A DNA stretch of 64,000 nucleotides from Actinoplanes oblitus (lineage in GTDB: Bacteria > Actinomycetota > Actinomycetes > Mycobacteriales > Micromonosporaceae). The notes under the pieces were generated by a model. It was not told the DNA's origin. It saw nothing but the letters and a program-made list of their open reading frames with translations, and made no database searches. A program made the translations under genes and the position numbers. Positions 25,701 through 34,431 of this stretch are shown here, one piece after another. The stretch covers positions 7,938,501 to 8,002,500 of the forward strand of contig NZ_CP126980.1 in NCBI RefSeq assembly GCF_030252345.1. Direction: 5' to 3'. Numbering within the stretch: the stretch's first letter is position 1; every line of letters starts with the position of its first letter.

Positions 25701-27997
25701 GGATCCGGAGTGAACGTGACGTCGGTGGCCGTGAAGGTCACGGTGCCGTCGGTGGGCGGTGGCTGGGTGACCCCGTCGACGGTCAGCGGGTCGCCGTTGG
25801 GGTCCAGGTCGTTCTGCAGCACGTCGACGGTGACCGGGGTGTTCGTCGGCGTGTTCACCATGTCGTCGGCCGCGACCGGCGCCGCGTTGGCGGTGGTCAC
25901 CGTGACGGTGGCGGTGCCCGAGCCGCCGTTCGGGTCGTCTGCCGTGTAGCGGAACGTGTCGGTGCCCGACCACCCCGCGGCCGGCGTGTAGGTGATGCTC
26001 CGGTCGCTGTGCGCCACGGCGACGCCGTGCGGCGGCGGGCTGGACACCGAGTACACCAGGGTCGACATCGGGTCGTCCGGGTCACTGTCGTTGGCGCTCA
26101 CGGTGATCGTGACGGACGTGCCGAACGCGGTGGTCGCGGCGTCGGCGACGGCGCTGGGCGGGCGGTTGACCACGAGCGCGGCGGTGGCGGTGTCGTTGGC
26201 GCTGTTCGCGTCCGCGCCGGTGCCCCCGGCCCGCACGGTGGCGACCGGGTTCGCCGTCGCCGACCCGGTCACGGTCGCCGGCACCGTGGCATGTGCCGAG
26301 CTGCCGGCGACGAGGGGCCCGAGGGCGCAGGTGACCACCTGTCCGCTGGCCCAGCAGCCGGTCGGCATCGCCCCGGGTGCGACGCCGGCGGGCAGGGTGA
26401 GGGTGGCGGTGGCGGCCGGTTCCAGGTCACCGGTGGTGTTGGTGACCGTCGCCGTGTAGGTCACCACGGCCGGGGTGGCGGCCCGCTGCACGACGGCCGG
26501 GGTGACGCCGAGCGCCGCGGCGAGGTCGTCGTGCGGCTGCTGGACGGTGCTGGCGCTGGTCGCGCCGGTGGCGGCGACGCTCACCCCGCTGGTGCGCCCG
26601 GAATAGGTGACGTTCACCAGGTTCGTGATCGGGTAGCCGGGCGGCGCGCCGGGCTGGACGGTCACCCGGAAGGTGACGAAGGTGGTGCCGGCGACCGGGA
26701 TGGTGCCCAGCGTCCACCCGGCCGCGCCCGCCCCGAAGGAGCCGGCGTCGTCGCCGGTCGCATCGGTGACCGGCGCGCCCTCCACGGTGAGCGACCCGGG
26801 CACGTAGGAGGTGTAGTTCGGGACGGCGTCGCTGAGCACGACGCCGTCGGCGATGTCGTTGCCCTCGTTGCGCACCGCGATGCGATATTCAAGGACGTCA
26901 CCGGGCAGCAGGTCGCCGCCGTTCAGGTCGGTGACGGTGGGCGTGGTGGTGATGTTGGGCGCGTACAGGTCGATGGTGAAGGTGATCACCCCCGGGTAGT
27001 ACTGGTCGCCGGTGGTGGTCAGCGTCAACGTGGTCGAGGTGGCGGCGTTGCCGAACATCCCGGTCGCGTCGACCTGGTCGACGTCGAAACCGAGCGTGTT
27101 GTCGTAGCCGGGGTTGCGCCCGCCGACCGGCGTGCCGGAGTCGCTGACCGTGCTGTTGAAGAAGTTGGTCGCCGAGTTCTGCCCGTCGGACAGCGGCCGG
27201 CCGTCCACCTGCAGGCTGTCGCCGGGGGTGCCGCGGTCCCCCTCGTACGCCACCGCGCCGATCTTCGCGTGCACGGTGCCGGTGTGCGGGGTCTCGAAGC
27301 CGGTGATCGGGATGTTGGTGTTACCACCCGAGACCTGGCCGAAGCCGTCGTACACGCGCAGCGCGCGCATGTCCTCGGCGGCGTTGTGATACGCGACCAC
27401 CAACGACCACCCGGCATACGAGCCGGACGCGATCGACGCCTGGATGTTCGCCACCGCGTACACCCCGTTGCCGCCGCCGGCCACCTGGGCCGTGACGTCG
27501 GCGAACCCCTGATAGATGGTGGCGAGCGGCGGGGCGATGCTGCCGTTGGAGACCAGGGTGGCCGCGGTCACCGACTTGTACGAGCCGCCGCCGTCGGTGC
27601 TGAACAGGACCTGGTCGCGCAGTGGCGAGGAGGAATCCGCGCCCCAGTACAGGCCGGCGAACAGCACGGTGCTGCCGGGCGGCATGTCCAGTGTCGCCAT
27701 GCTGTCGTTGAAGGTGAGCGGGTTGGTGTCGACGTCCGTGTAGGCCATCGCGTAGCTGTTGTTGTTCGCGCTCGTGCCGACGGCGGTGCCGTTGCGGGCC
27801 TGCGCACACGTGGGCTGCCCGGTCTGCAGGCAGGTCAGGTTCGCATTGCCGCGCAGGATGATCGAACCGTTGGTGTTCGCGTCGAAGCGGGCCCGGAAGG
27901 GCGACGAGATGGCGGCCCCGGCACGGCCGGCGGTCAGCATCGTCACCGCCAGCAGGACCGCGACCAGCATGGCCGTGGCGGCCCGGCGTAACCCCAC
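22781..27997 (-). CDS. Giant secreted surface protein with tandem Ig-like repeats
   Basis: The product of about 1738 residues starts best at GTG 27997. That start yields a clean signal peptide (GLRRAATAMLVAVLLAVTML ... AGA); the longer ORF would put 33 unrelated residues in front. An N-terminal domain of about 370 residues (with VLFAGLYWGADSSS) precedes a DUF11-like repeat (LLPGDVLEYRIAVRNEGNDI) and then about eleven Ig/cadherin-like repeats of 90-95 residues. The repeats show PVAADD...NDxDPNGDPLTV...F.Y.V.D..G. A Pro/Ser-rich wall-spanning stretch, a degenerate sortase-like PVTG, a membrane helix and a basic tail end the protein. It is probably an adhesin or surface-layer protein tethered to the envelope. 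Conserved D-x-D/N sites suggest calcium binding. Confidence 0.85.
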   Translation of the reverse strand: MGLRRAATAMLVAVLLAVTMLTAGRAGAAISSPFRARFDANTNGSIILRGNANLTCLQTGQPTCAQARNGTAVGTSANNNSYAMAYTDVDTNPLTFNDSMATLDMPPGSTVLFAGLYWGADSSSPLRDQVLFSTDGGGSYKSVTAATLVSNGSIAPPLATIYQGFADVTAQVAGGGNGVYAVANIQASIASGSYAGWSLVVAYHNAAEDMRALRVYDGFGQVSGGNTNIPITGFETPHTGTVHAKIGAVAYEGDRGTPGDSLQVDGRPLSDGQNSATNFFNSTVSDSGTPVGGRNPGYDNTLGFDVDQVDATGMFGNAATSTTLTLTTTGDQYYPGVITFTIDLYAPNITTTPTVTDLNGGDLLPGDVLEYRIAVRNEGNDIADGVVLSDAVPNYTSYVPGSLTVEGAPVTDATGDDAGSFGAGAAGWTLGTIPVAGTTFVTFRVTVQPGAPPGYPITNLVNVTYSGRTSGVSVAATGATSASTVQQPHDDLAAALGVTPAVVQRAATPAVVTYTATVTNTTGDLEPAATATLTLPAGVAPGAMPTGCWASGQVVTCALGPLVAGSSAHATVPATVTGSATANPVATVRAGGTGADANSANDTATAALVVNRPPSAVADAATTAFGTSVTITVSANDSDPDDPMSTLVYSVSSPPPHGVAVAHSDRSITYTPAAGWSGTDTFRYTADDPNGGSGTATVTVTTANAAPVAADDMVNTPTNTPVTVDVLQNDLDPNGDPLTVDGVTQPPPTDGTVTFTATDVTFTPDPVFAGPTTFTYTVSDPSGDTATAVVSVDVENAKPTAADDLFPVSYPAAQAGAVLPAAANDTDPNNDPLTVTAAGQPAPGAGTTSLSGGLIAYTAPPRFSGTATFSYTVSDGRGGTNTAQVTVVVADAPPVAQAFVTTTGYRTALTLNVLAAATDPNNDSLHVSGATAPAHGAVTRDPLGKITYLPDVAFSGTDSFAYTIDDGNGGTDTATVTVTVANGLPHARDDAVTAPGGPPMAIDVLANDDPDPNGDPLTVAIDGPPGHGGVTVGPGGRVTYTPAAHFSGVDTFHYTLDDGSHTLVGATVTATVLNVAPDARPDATATDTNTLVIVPVLANDDDPNGDPMTLAAVDPAAHGTVTANADGTVTYLPATGFTGTDAFVYSITDPLGLADSATVTITVRNAPPIAADDAFTALPATPANLSVLANDSDPNTGQVITVASATTPAQGTLTLAGGLLTYRANPGAAGMDGFDYVITDDRGATATAHVSIHINGVPAAADDAVSVPADTAVDIAVTANDTDPESQPLRVTAADTPSHGATRLNPDQTVEYRPDPGFFGTDTFGYTIADSAGNTASAKVTVRVANAAPVARPDTAALLSDRSVLIDVLADDSDPNPGQTVTVVSAGQPANGTAVLATGGIKYTPAPGYVGPDAFPYTISDGNGGTATGTVTVTVSDGVPVAVPDARRTPYGRPIAVDVLTNDLDPAGTLAVTAVGVPDRGTATFTASMVNYMPPAGFSGTATLDYTAVDDAGHRTSAAIAVLVGVPPSVPNKQTTVLDGQSVRFGLPVTGQDGRPVTLTGVSRPQHGSVVVNADGTVTYVPDPGFSGTDEFTYQVVDADGNVAVAMVHVIVPPPPSPSLSPSVSGSGPAPSPSTSGPGPSPSPPVFASSSPPVFASSSPPPRRPGPSRTTPRPTTPRPTAPSGDTRPPASPVTGPEAVTVALAGLYVVASGAALCWLAGRRSGKSFAKASRKNPPGV
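23170..26180 (-). repeat. About eleven tandem Ig-like repeat units within the surface protein
   Basis: Units of roughly 270-285 bases encode related but clearly diverged domains. Recurrent features are ADDA near the start, ANDSDPN or ANDDDPNGDP about 25 residues in, and GTDTFxYTxxD near the end. The divergence between units means they are old and not a recent expansion. Unit boundaries are by eye. Confidence 0.75.
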
Positions 27998-28119
27998 GCC
28001 ACCGAGGCTAGGCGAGCATTGTTCGCTTTTGTCGCGAAATGCGGGGACTGGCGGATGTTGCCACCAGCCTGCAACCGTCGGGCGCCCGTCGTGCATCCCC
28101 GCTCGGCAACTCTCGCTTC

Positions 28120-29031
28120 ATGATCTCACGTAGGCACAGGGCGGTGACCGTCGCGGCTGCTGTTGCCGCGACAGTCGGTGTGGCGGGTACGGCTTCCGCG
28201 AGCGCGGCGACCGGTGGGCAGGACGGCACGATCTACGCCTGCCGTAACAGCGCCGGGGAGGTGAAGCTCCGCAGCTCCAGCGCGCAACAGTGCGCCAAGA
28301 ACTGGACGGCGATCAGCTGGAACGCCAAGGGCGTCGCGGGCCCCGCCGGCCCGCGGGGCGCGACCGGGCCGCAAGGCCCCGCGGGAGCTCCGGGCGCCAC
28401 CGGACCACAGGGCCCCGCGGGAACCCAGGGCGTCACCGGGCCACAGGGCTCCGCGGGCGTTCAGGGCCCGGCCGGACCACAGGGCCCCGCGGGCGTTCAA
28501 GGCCCGGCCGGCCCTCAGGGAAGCGACGGCGCCGCGGGCGTAGCCGGCCCGCAAGGGAAGACCGGCCCGGCGGGCCCGCAGGGTCCCAAGGGCGCCACTG
28601 GCCCGCAAGGTCCTCAAGGCGTCCCGGGCCCCGCCGGAGAACCCGGAAACGCCGGCTCGAGCATCCGGTTCGGATACCTCAACTGCTCGCCCCAGACGTG
28701 TGAGGACGCCGTCGACCTGTCCGCCACCACGCCCGGCCTCACCGAGACCAGCATCCGGTCCGGCAACGCCACCTACTTCTGCGTCGAGGGCGTCCCGCAG
28801 AGCGCGACGTCTTTCCTGATCCAGTACGAGGTCTCCGATGCCGCGGCCGCCGAGTGGTCGACCGCGCCGACCAGCTCCCAGCCGTCGGTGGGCCAGAGCT
28901 CGTTCAGCCGCCTCAGGCCGGCGGCGGCGTACCTCACCTCGGTGGGCTGCCCCGACGACACGGTTCTGGTGGTCCACGCCGCGACCGGCGCCATTTCGCA
29001 TCCGGCGTCCTGGACGCTGTGGTTCCAGTAG
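28120..29031 (+). CDS. Secreted collagen-like repeat protein
   Basis: The 303-residue protein starts at ATG 28120 with a signal peptide ([20 protein letters not shown]...ASA). A short region with two cysteines (IYACRN, QQCAKNW) is followed by about 36 Gly-X-Y triplets rich in GPQGPAG (about residues 69-180) and a C-terminal globular part with four cysteines. Collagen-like bacterial proteins form triple helices and act in adhesion or spore-surface structure. It is divergent from the giant Ig-repeat protein with about 120 bases between starts, so the two surface proteins may be co-regulated. No anchoring motif is present. Confidence 0.85.
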   Translation: MISRRHRAVTVAAAVAATVGVAGTASASAATGGQDGTIYACRNSAGEVKLRSSSAQQCAKNWTAISWNAKGVAGPAGPRGATGPQGPAGAPGATGPQGPAGTQGVTGPQGSAGVQGPAGPQGPAGVQGPAGPQGSDGAAGVAGPQGKTGPAGPQGPKGATGPQGPQGVPGPAGEPGNAGSSIRFGYLNCSPQTCEDAVDLSATTPGLTETSIRSGNATYFCVEGVPQSATSFLIQYEVSDAAAAEWSTAPTSSQPSVGQSSFSRLRPAAAYLTSVGCPDDTVLVVHAATGAISHPASWTLWFQ

Positions 29032-29109
29032 GCCGAACGATGAGGTCATGACCCCCCGGTCATGACCTCATCGGTGTCTCAGCGCCACCCGCCAGCGACG
29101 GTGACCCGA

Positions 29110-29815
29110 AAAAGCTGCGAGATCGAAGACGACGTTCCCGAGGCCGCTCAAGCCGAACGACTCGGCGCCTGCAGCCAGGTCAGCCCGAAGCTCCGGGAAC
29201 TCTCGTTCGCCGTGGGCGGTAAGGGCCTGTCGGTGAAAAGCGACTCGGCCAGTAATCTCAATGTGACCGACATTCGAGGCCGCACCGTTTCACCGGCAGC
29301 ACCCCACTGATGTGGGACGCTGCTACCGAGGCACTCACCGCTAAGACAAGCAGCGACGCCCGGAAGAAGCACGCCACTGGTGCGGGCATGGCGCGTCGGG
29401 TCCGGGCCGAACGCCGGATGCCGGTCCGCCTCGACAGCCGGCGGTTGACGATCGCCCCCGCTCAGCAACTTTTGAGCGACCCGGGCACGATCTTTCCCGT
29501 CTACATCGATCCGGGACTCAGCCTGAATCGCGCGGGCTTCGCGGTGGTGAACTCCGCCGCACCGGACACTTCGTTTTGGAATCCCGCCGATGACGCGTTT
29601 GTCGGTTCGTGGGACGGCGGCACCAGCCGGTACCGGTCGTTCTTCTCCGTCGATCTGACGAGCACTCCCCTTGCCGATCAGCAGATCCGGTCGGCAACGC
29701 TGGACCTGCAGAACATCTACTCGGCAACGTGCCAGCCAGCCTCCTTCGAGGTCTGGTCAACCGGTGTTCCGACGGCCGAGACCACCTGGAACAACCAGCC
29801 TGCCTGGTACAGAGG
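29110..29815 (+). pseudogene. Fragment of a LamG/DNRLRE-type secreted protein
   Basis: Two reading frames give pieces of one large actinobacterial secreted protein type. The first contains LRELSFAVGGKGLSVKSDSA and DIRGRTVSPAAPH. The second starts MWDAATEALTAKTSSDAR and continues through PGTIFPVYIDPG and SFWNPADDAFVGSWDGG to TAETTWNNQPAW. The frame changes near 29300, where the expected AP-x-MWD junction is broken. The normal protein is well over 1000 residues; both ends are missing. It joins abruptly to a protease fragment near 29812. Confidence 0.65.
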
Positions 29816-30426
29816 TCGGAGAGCTGACTGCCGGTCACTGCACACCCACGGGCGACTACGTCTCCACCAGTTCGGCATACCTGGGATTCATCGAGAGCGG
29901 AACGCGGGAGAATTACACCAAGGGCAGCGGAACCGGCAAATTGTCCGGCCAGAGCAAGCTCTACGGTGACATGGCGCTGATCGAGGTTTGGCCCGGCAAG
30001 TCGGTCCGCGACCGGGTTTACCGCGGCGGCCACAGCAGCACAAGCTCCTTTCAGGTACGTTCCATGTGGCACCGCCGCGCCGCTGCCGGTGACAAGTTCT
30101 GCACCGGCGGCAAAGAGTCCGGAGAAATTTGCGACTGGACCGTCAGTAAAACTGGCGTCGACGTCAAAACAGATCTGGGCCTCAACCACAATGAGGTGAC
30201 GAGCAAGTCCCAGTCCGGTTGGTGCCCACGCCACGGAGACTCGGGCGGACCTGTGTACACGGTAAACTCCGACGGTACGGTCGCGGCCAAGGGCATCATC
30301 AGCTCCGGCAGTGGCGGCGGCACTGATCACTACGCCGGTTCGCTGGACCTGCACCAGTGCGCCATTCAGTTCACCGACATCTACGACGCCTACCAAGGAT
30401 TCCCGGGTAGCCTGTGGCTCTGGTAG
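29812..30426 (+). pseudogene. C-terminal part of a trypsin-like secreted protease
   Basis: The frame ending at 30426 encodes the active-site half of an S1-type serine protease: the histidine in GELTAGHC, an aspartate in GDMALIEV and the serine in GDSGGPV. The signal peptide and propeptide are missing because the sequence starts at the junction with the DNRLRE fragment, in another frame. All three catalytic residues survive, so the coding part is little decayed, but without a start and secretion signal it is unlikely to work. The last 13 bases overlap a lipoprotein gene. Confidence 0.65.
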
Positions 30427-30809
30427 GCAGGTGGCGGGAGCTGGTCGCGCCGGTTTCCGTGGCCGCGCTCGGGGCCGCCCTTCTCGCCGGCTGCGGAACC
30501 TCCGAGGCCAATGCGCCGCTGGTCGGATACCGGCCGCCTGTCCCGGGCAGCTCCGAGCTGGTCGTCCTGTATTCGCGAGGGCCCAGCGACGGCCTCGGCC
30601 ATGCCGACGTCCTGAAGCAGGACTCGAAGACGATTCAGGTCCGCGTTCGGTTCAAGCAATCCAACGGGACCAGCGACCTGGTGGCCGAGATCAACGAGAC
30701 CACCGCTGTACTGAAAGAACCGCCTGGAAGCCGGGAGGTCCTAGATGCAAGCGGTGAACCGATCCCCCTGAAAAGCATCAATGATTATCCGCGAGTAAGT
30801 AACCAATAG
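30414..30809 (+). CDS. Small lipoprotein
   Basis: The 131-residue product has a hydrophobic N-terminus ending in the lipobox LLAGC, so the mature protein should be lipid-anchored outside the membrane. The rest is a small domain without recognised motifs (VVLYSRGPSDGLGHADVLKQ). Several starts are possible (GTG 30414 or a GTG near 30432); all retain the lipobox. It overlaps the end of the protease fragment, suggesting it was once the second gene of a protease-lipoprotein operon. Confidence 0.6.
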   Translation: MALVGRWRELVAPVSVAALGAALLAGCGTSEANAPLVGYRPPVPGSSELVVLYSRGPSDGLGHADVLKQDSKTIQVRVRFKQSNGTSDLVAEINETTAVLKEPPGSREVLDASGEPIPLKSINDYPRVSNQ

Positions 30810-30817
30810 TAAATCGC

Positions 30818-30937
30818 CGGTTCGGCAGCGTGATCCCGGGCATCCGGGGCGTCTACGCCCACGTCACCCCGCCAATGACCATCCGGCTGCTTGGGAACCT
30901 GCAAGCCCGCTGGCTCGACAACGGTGACTACTGGTGA
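30818..30937 (+). pseudogene. C-terminal relic of a tyrosine recombinase
   Basis: The 39 codons before TGA at 30935 read IPGIRGVYAHVTPPMTIRL...LQARW, which matches the C-terminus of actinobacterial phage or plasmid integrases. The tyrosine of GVYAHV is the nucleophile position. The preceding GH is degraded to GS and everything upstream is absent. It is a second integrase scar besides the one at 35.7-36.4 kb and supports a history of integration here. Confidence 0.6.
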
Positions 30938-30990
30938 CCCCAGCCGAAACCAGCTCCACGCGTCCCCGGGCCCCGCCGGTGCCGAGCAGA

Positions 30991-31755
30991 TCATTTTGCT
31001 GTCAGTTTTTCGATGGTCTCCAGCGGGACTGCGACCAGGCCTCGCCGTTGGAGCCGGGCATAGGTGTCGCTGCCCGGGGCCTCGGTGAGCGGCCCGTGAT
31101 AGGGCACCCCGTTGAGGCCGGCCGCAGTGAACGAGTTCCAGCACCCGTCGGCGGCAAGAACGGCGCTCCCACCGACGACCGGCACGTGGCTGACGACGGC
31201 CCCGAGTGATCCACGGTTCACCTTCTGCGGGGCGTAGAAGCCGAGCAACGCGCCGCCCGGACCCCACAACGGCCCCTCTGGTCCGCCCTCGGATCCGCTC
31301 GCGGCCTGCGTCCAGACGGTGGCGCCCTCCCCGACGGCGGGCCCGGTGAGGGTGCGGACGTGGCTGAGCGTCATCTCGTGATATCGGTAGCCGTCGAGGC
31401 GGATACGCCCGGTCAGCTGTCCCCGGGCGACGATGACCGACACCCCTTCGGATGGCGCCCGGGAGAGCGACTCCGGCAGGGCGAGACAGGCGCTGGCGGC
31501 CTGACCTGCGTCAGCGCCCGCGGACCGGTCGGCGCCGGCGGGCGACGCACCCGCGGTGAGGTTCGGGGTCGCCGGCACCTGGCCGAGCCGGGACCAGACG
31601 CCCACGCCACCGGCGACGAGCACGACTGCGGCGCCCACGGCGATCATCGCCTGCCGCCGCCGTCGGACGCCCTGCTTGGCGCGTAGCTGGGTCAGGACCG
31701 CGTCGGGGTCGGCGTCGTGGCGCGATAGGACGTCGCGCAGGTGGGCCGGATCCAT
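30991..31755 (-). CDS. Putative anti-sigma factor, membrane protein
   Basis: The 254-residue protein has a short cytoplasmic N-terminus (MDPAHLRDVLSRHDADPDAV), a single membrane helix (about residues 36-55) and an extracytoplasmic domain of about 190 residues. Its gene starts 6 bases after the stop of a sigma-70 gene, the usual layout for an ECF sigma factor with its membrane-bound regulator. The family is not one I can name, and no zinc H-x3-C-x2-C motif is present, so the anti-sigma role rests on context. A gene of unknown function co-transcribed with the sigma factor is the alternative. Confidence 0.65.
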   Translation of the reverse strand: MDPAHLRDVLSRHDADPDAVLTQLRAKQGVRRRRQAMIAVGAAVVLVAGGVGVWSRLGQVPATPNLTAGASPAGADRSAGADAGQAASACLALPESLSRAPSEGVSVIVARGQLTGRIRLDGYRYHEMTLSHVRTLTGPAVGEGATVWTQAASGSEGGPEGPLWGPGGALLGFYAPQKVNRGSLGAVVSHVPVVGGSAVLAADGCWNSFTAAGLNGVPYHGPLTEAPGSDTYARLQRRGLVAVPLETIEKLTAK

Positions 31756-31761
31756 CGGGTA

Positions 31762-32250
31762 TCAGCCTCGTTCCGCAGTTGTCGCGGCCAGCCGCAGGGC
31801 CGCACGGGCATGGGACAGGTGTGACCGCACCGTGCTGGGCGCACAGGCGAGAATCTCGGCGATCTCGTCGTCGGTGCGGTCGAACAGGTAGCGCAGGCTG
31901 ACCGCGACCCGCTGGTACGGGCTCAGCCGGGCGAGCAGGCGCGCGACGGCGTCACGGTCGTCCGCCGCCGCGTGCGGATCGTCGCAGGCGCGGTCGAGCA
32001 CGGCGAGGTCGGCGGTCGACTCGGTCCGGCGCCGCCGGGTCTTGCGCCGCTCGGACAGGAAGGTGGTGACCACGGTACGGCGGACGTACCCCAGTGGGTT
32101 CTCCATCTGCCGGATCCGGCCCCACCGCGCTGAGACGACCAGCAGAGCGTCCGACAGGATGTCCTCGGCCAGATGGTGGTCGCCCGTCAGCGCGCCGGCG
32201 AACCGGGCGAGCCCGGCCATCTCAGCGCGGAGGAACTCCTCGAACGTCAC
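31762..32250 (-). CDS. SigE-like ECF RNA polymerase sigma factor
   Basis: The 162-residue protein starts at GTG 32250 behind GAGGT; an upstream ATG would add 65 residues unlike the family. Region 2 includes DHHLAEDILSDALLVV and YVRRTVVTTFLSERRKTRRR; region 4 has RLSPYQRVAVSLRYLFDRTDDEIAEIL followed by STVRSHLSHARAAL. The length and motifs fit the actinobacterial SigE-like ECF group. It is followed by a membrane protein likely to restrain it. The serine protease gene is the next gene upstream on the same strand, but the gap of about 200 bases suggests a separate promoter. Confidence 0.88.
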   Translation of the reverse strand: MTFEEFLRAEMAGLARFAGALTGDHHLAEDILSDALLVVSARWGRIRQMENPLGYVRRTVVTTFLSERRKTRRRRTESTADLAVLDRACDDPHAAADDRDAVARLLARLSPYQRVAVSLRYLFDRTDDEIAEILACAPSTVRSHLSHARAALRLAATTAERG

Positions 32251-32458
32251 AGCGACCTCATTCGGTGGTACTGCCGGCCAGGCGGAGCGGCACGGTTCAG
32301 CTTGATAACGCCACGGGACACCCTCGTTGTGGAGGGCGTCGCGAGAAAAATCGTGGGATTGGCGACCGCATGGGTCGGCCTCCGGCCGCGACGGTGCTGT
32401 CCCCGGAGGGAACGGTCCGTTGCTGCCGGAGGCCGGGTCAGGCACCGACGGCTGTGGC

Positions 32459-33793
32459 TCAGCCGGTCACCAGGGAGGCGTTCGGCAGAGTGTTGACGAT
32501 CGTGCGCATCGCCGTGAAGTAGAAGCGCCAGGTGCAGATCGCGCCGCCGGACCAGGTGGCGGAGGAGGTGTGATACCGCGAGTCGTCGGCCGGCCCGCCC
32601 TGGATCATGCCGACCGCCTTGACCTTCATGTCGCCCGCGGTCACCAGTACCGGGCCGCCGCTGTCGCCCTGGCATGCCGCGGTCTTCTGGGTCTCCTGGT
32701 CACCCACGATCGTCGCGAACGTGGAGTTGCTGACGTGCGAATAACCGTCGTCGAACCAGTGCACCATCTGCGTGATGCGGATACCGCAGTGGACACCGGA
32801 GTTGCCTCCGCTGGTGCAGACCCTGTCGCGCAGGCTCACGTCGCCGTACCCGACGACCGTCTTCTTGTAGCCGTTGGCGTCGTTGCGGGAGCCGTCGAAC
32901 ATCAGCGGCGATCCCTTGGCGCTCATCTGGCGTGCCGCGCCGTCCGTGGAGTTGCGCACGCCGTCGCCGTAATTGTTACTGCTGTTGTTGAGCGGGCGAT
33001 AGTCGTGCGCTGTGCAGTGCCGAGCCGTCGTCGTGTACCGGGTGCCCCCGACGTTGACCGAGAAGCCCGTCGAGCAGATTTCCCGGGTCGCCGGGCTGTA
33101 CATGACACCGCCGGCGTTGTAAGCGGGCGTGTCCTTGTCCCGGGTGGCCGCGAAGGTCGTGTCACCGCCGCCAAGATCCACGCTGACCGCGACGCCCAGA
33201 TCGTCGCTCGCCTCTCGCGCTACCTCGCTGATGGTCGCCTGCGGCGTCTGCTCCCCGGACCCAGCGGCGAGCGTGCGTGCCGAGCCGCCGGCCGGGACCC
33301 CCTGTACCTTGATGCCGTCGAATTCCGCGGTGATCCCGCTGATCGAGTTCAGATCGAAGTTCTTGTACGCGTTCTTGCCCCGCTTGGCGAGCGTCTGGAC
33401 CGCGTTGACCAGCTGATCGCGGCTGTACCGGCGCTGCTCCACTTTGACCGAGATGCCCCGGCGCCGGGCCTCGGCCACGATGTCGCGCTGCGTGTCGTCG
33501 GCCGGGCCGTGCCAGAGCAGAGTGGTTGACAGGGTCTCGGCATCGTTCACCGACTCGATGTAGCCGCTGTGGACCAGGCCCGGCTGCTGGATGATCCAGG
33601 TCTTGAGGTCGGTGAGCCGGTTCTGCTGCCCGTTCGGGTCCTGCGAGTCGATGAGGTCGGGCTGGCTGGCGGGCGGAGCCTTCGGCTTGCCGTTGTCGGC
33701 AAGCGCCGGAGAGCCGGTAAACGCCAGCAGCGTGGCACCCGTGGTCACGACAACGCCCAGGGCGAGAGATTTACGCCGGAGAGTGTGGAACAT
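32459..33793 (-). CDS. Secreted trypsin-like serine protease
   Basis: The 444-residue protein starts at ATG 33793 with a signal peptide (MFHTLRRKSLALGVVVTTGA...ALA). A propeptide region of about 190 residues precedes the S1 protease domain. Histidine lies in TTTARHC, a candidate aspartate in GSPLMFDGSRND and serine in CQGDSGGPV; several cysteines fit disulfides. The long alpha-lytic-protease-like pro region should chaperone folding. It is the second protease near the broken one at 29.8-30.4 kb but is not a close copy by eye. Confidence 0.87.
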   Translation of the reverse strand: MFHTLRRKSLALGVVVTTGATLLAFTGSPALADNGKPKAPPASQPDLIDSQDPNGQQNRLTDLKTWIIQQPGLVHSGYIESVNDAETLSTTLLWHGPADDTQRDIVAEARRRGISVKVEQRRYSRDQLVNAVQTLAKRGKNAYKNFDLNSISGITAEFDGIKVQGVPAGGSARTLAAGSGEQTPQATISEVAREASDDLGVAVSVDLGGGDTTFAATRDKDTPAYNAGGVMYSPATREICSTGFSVNVGGTRYTTTARHCTAHDYRPLNNSSNNYGDGVRNSTDGAARQMSAKGSPLMFDGSRNDANGYKKTVVGYGDVSLRDRVCTSGGNSGVHCGIRITQMVHWFDDGYSHVSNSTFATIVGDQETQKTAACQGDSGGPVLVTAGDMKVKAVGMIQGGPADDSRYHTSSATWSGGAICTWRFYFTAMRTIVNTLPNASLVTG

Positions 33794-34190
33794 GAAGAAC
33801 CTGTTTCGTCGTACGCAGCCCCCGTGGCTACGTTTTTCGCTCACATTCATACGAGCCGATGAACGATACGACGAAACGGGGGGATGGTGGGATCGATGGA
33901 ATGGCGGCCACGACCACCCGAAAGTCGGCGCGTATCGCCGGTCGATCGGCAGAAAATGGCTGGTGGTGGAAAATTCTACCGGAATGCGCCATTGCGGATC
34001 GCTGCCCGATGTGAGCCCGGCCCGATACAGTGGGCGGACTTCACGCCGATTTTACAACGACGTCGCGGCGAGCGACAGGAAGGATGCGGATGGCGATGGT
34101 GATTCCGTCGACAGGATGAATGAGTCGAAATCGCATCCGTAGAGATGAATATCACGATTGACTTCTAACCTTAGTACTGCAACGGCACTT
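33794..34190. other. Intergenic region without recognised genes
   Basis: About 400 bases of less GC-rich sequence lie between the protease start and the first transposase relic. Short ORFs here show no recognisable protein. The first ~100 bases presumably contain the protease promoter. Confidence 0.4.
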
Positions 34191-34330
34191 CATCTGAGTG
34201 GATAGCCGCGGCGTTTGTAGTGGCCGAGGCGGGCTTGGTGTTGGCGTCGCCAGCGTGACCACCACCAAATATGTTAGGGCTGGTGGCGGCGGATGAACAG
34301 GGCGGCGAACAGGCGCCGAATCTCGGGTAC
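34191..34330 (-). pseudogene. C-terminal relic of a transposase
   Basis: Read on the minus strand, this gives GYTVPEIRRLFAALFIRRHQ, a stop, and then WSRWRRQHQARLGHYKRRG to a TGA near 34196. The WSRWRRxHQARA-type ending is common in actinobacterial DDE transposases of the IS701/IS4-like kind. Only the tail survives and it has an internal stop. Confidence 0.5.
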
Positions 34331-34431
34331 CGTGTAGCCGATCATCATGTCGTTACCGCTGCTGTTTGAGCCGCCCTCGTATTCATGGAGCTTCTTGATC
34401 ATGGTCTGATGGCCGTGGGGAAGAAGTATCT

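Noticed and set aside
23170..26180. CRISPR array
   Set aside because: The repeats are diverged protein-coding Ig units of about 280 bases. There are no short identical repeats with unique spacers anywhere in the window and no cas genes.
23171..27991. A 1606-codon open frame on the plus strand opposite the surface protein gene
   Set aside because: It is an antisense shadow created by the repetitive high-GC sequence of the Ig-repeat gene. Its residues are Arg/Gly/Val/His-rich with no domain and no signal.
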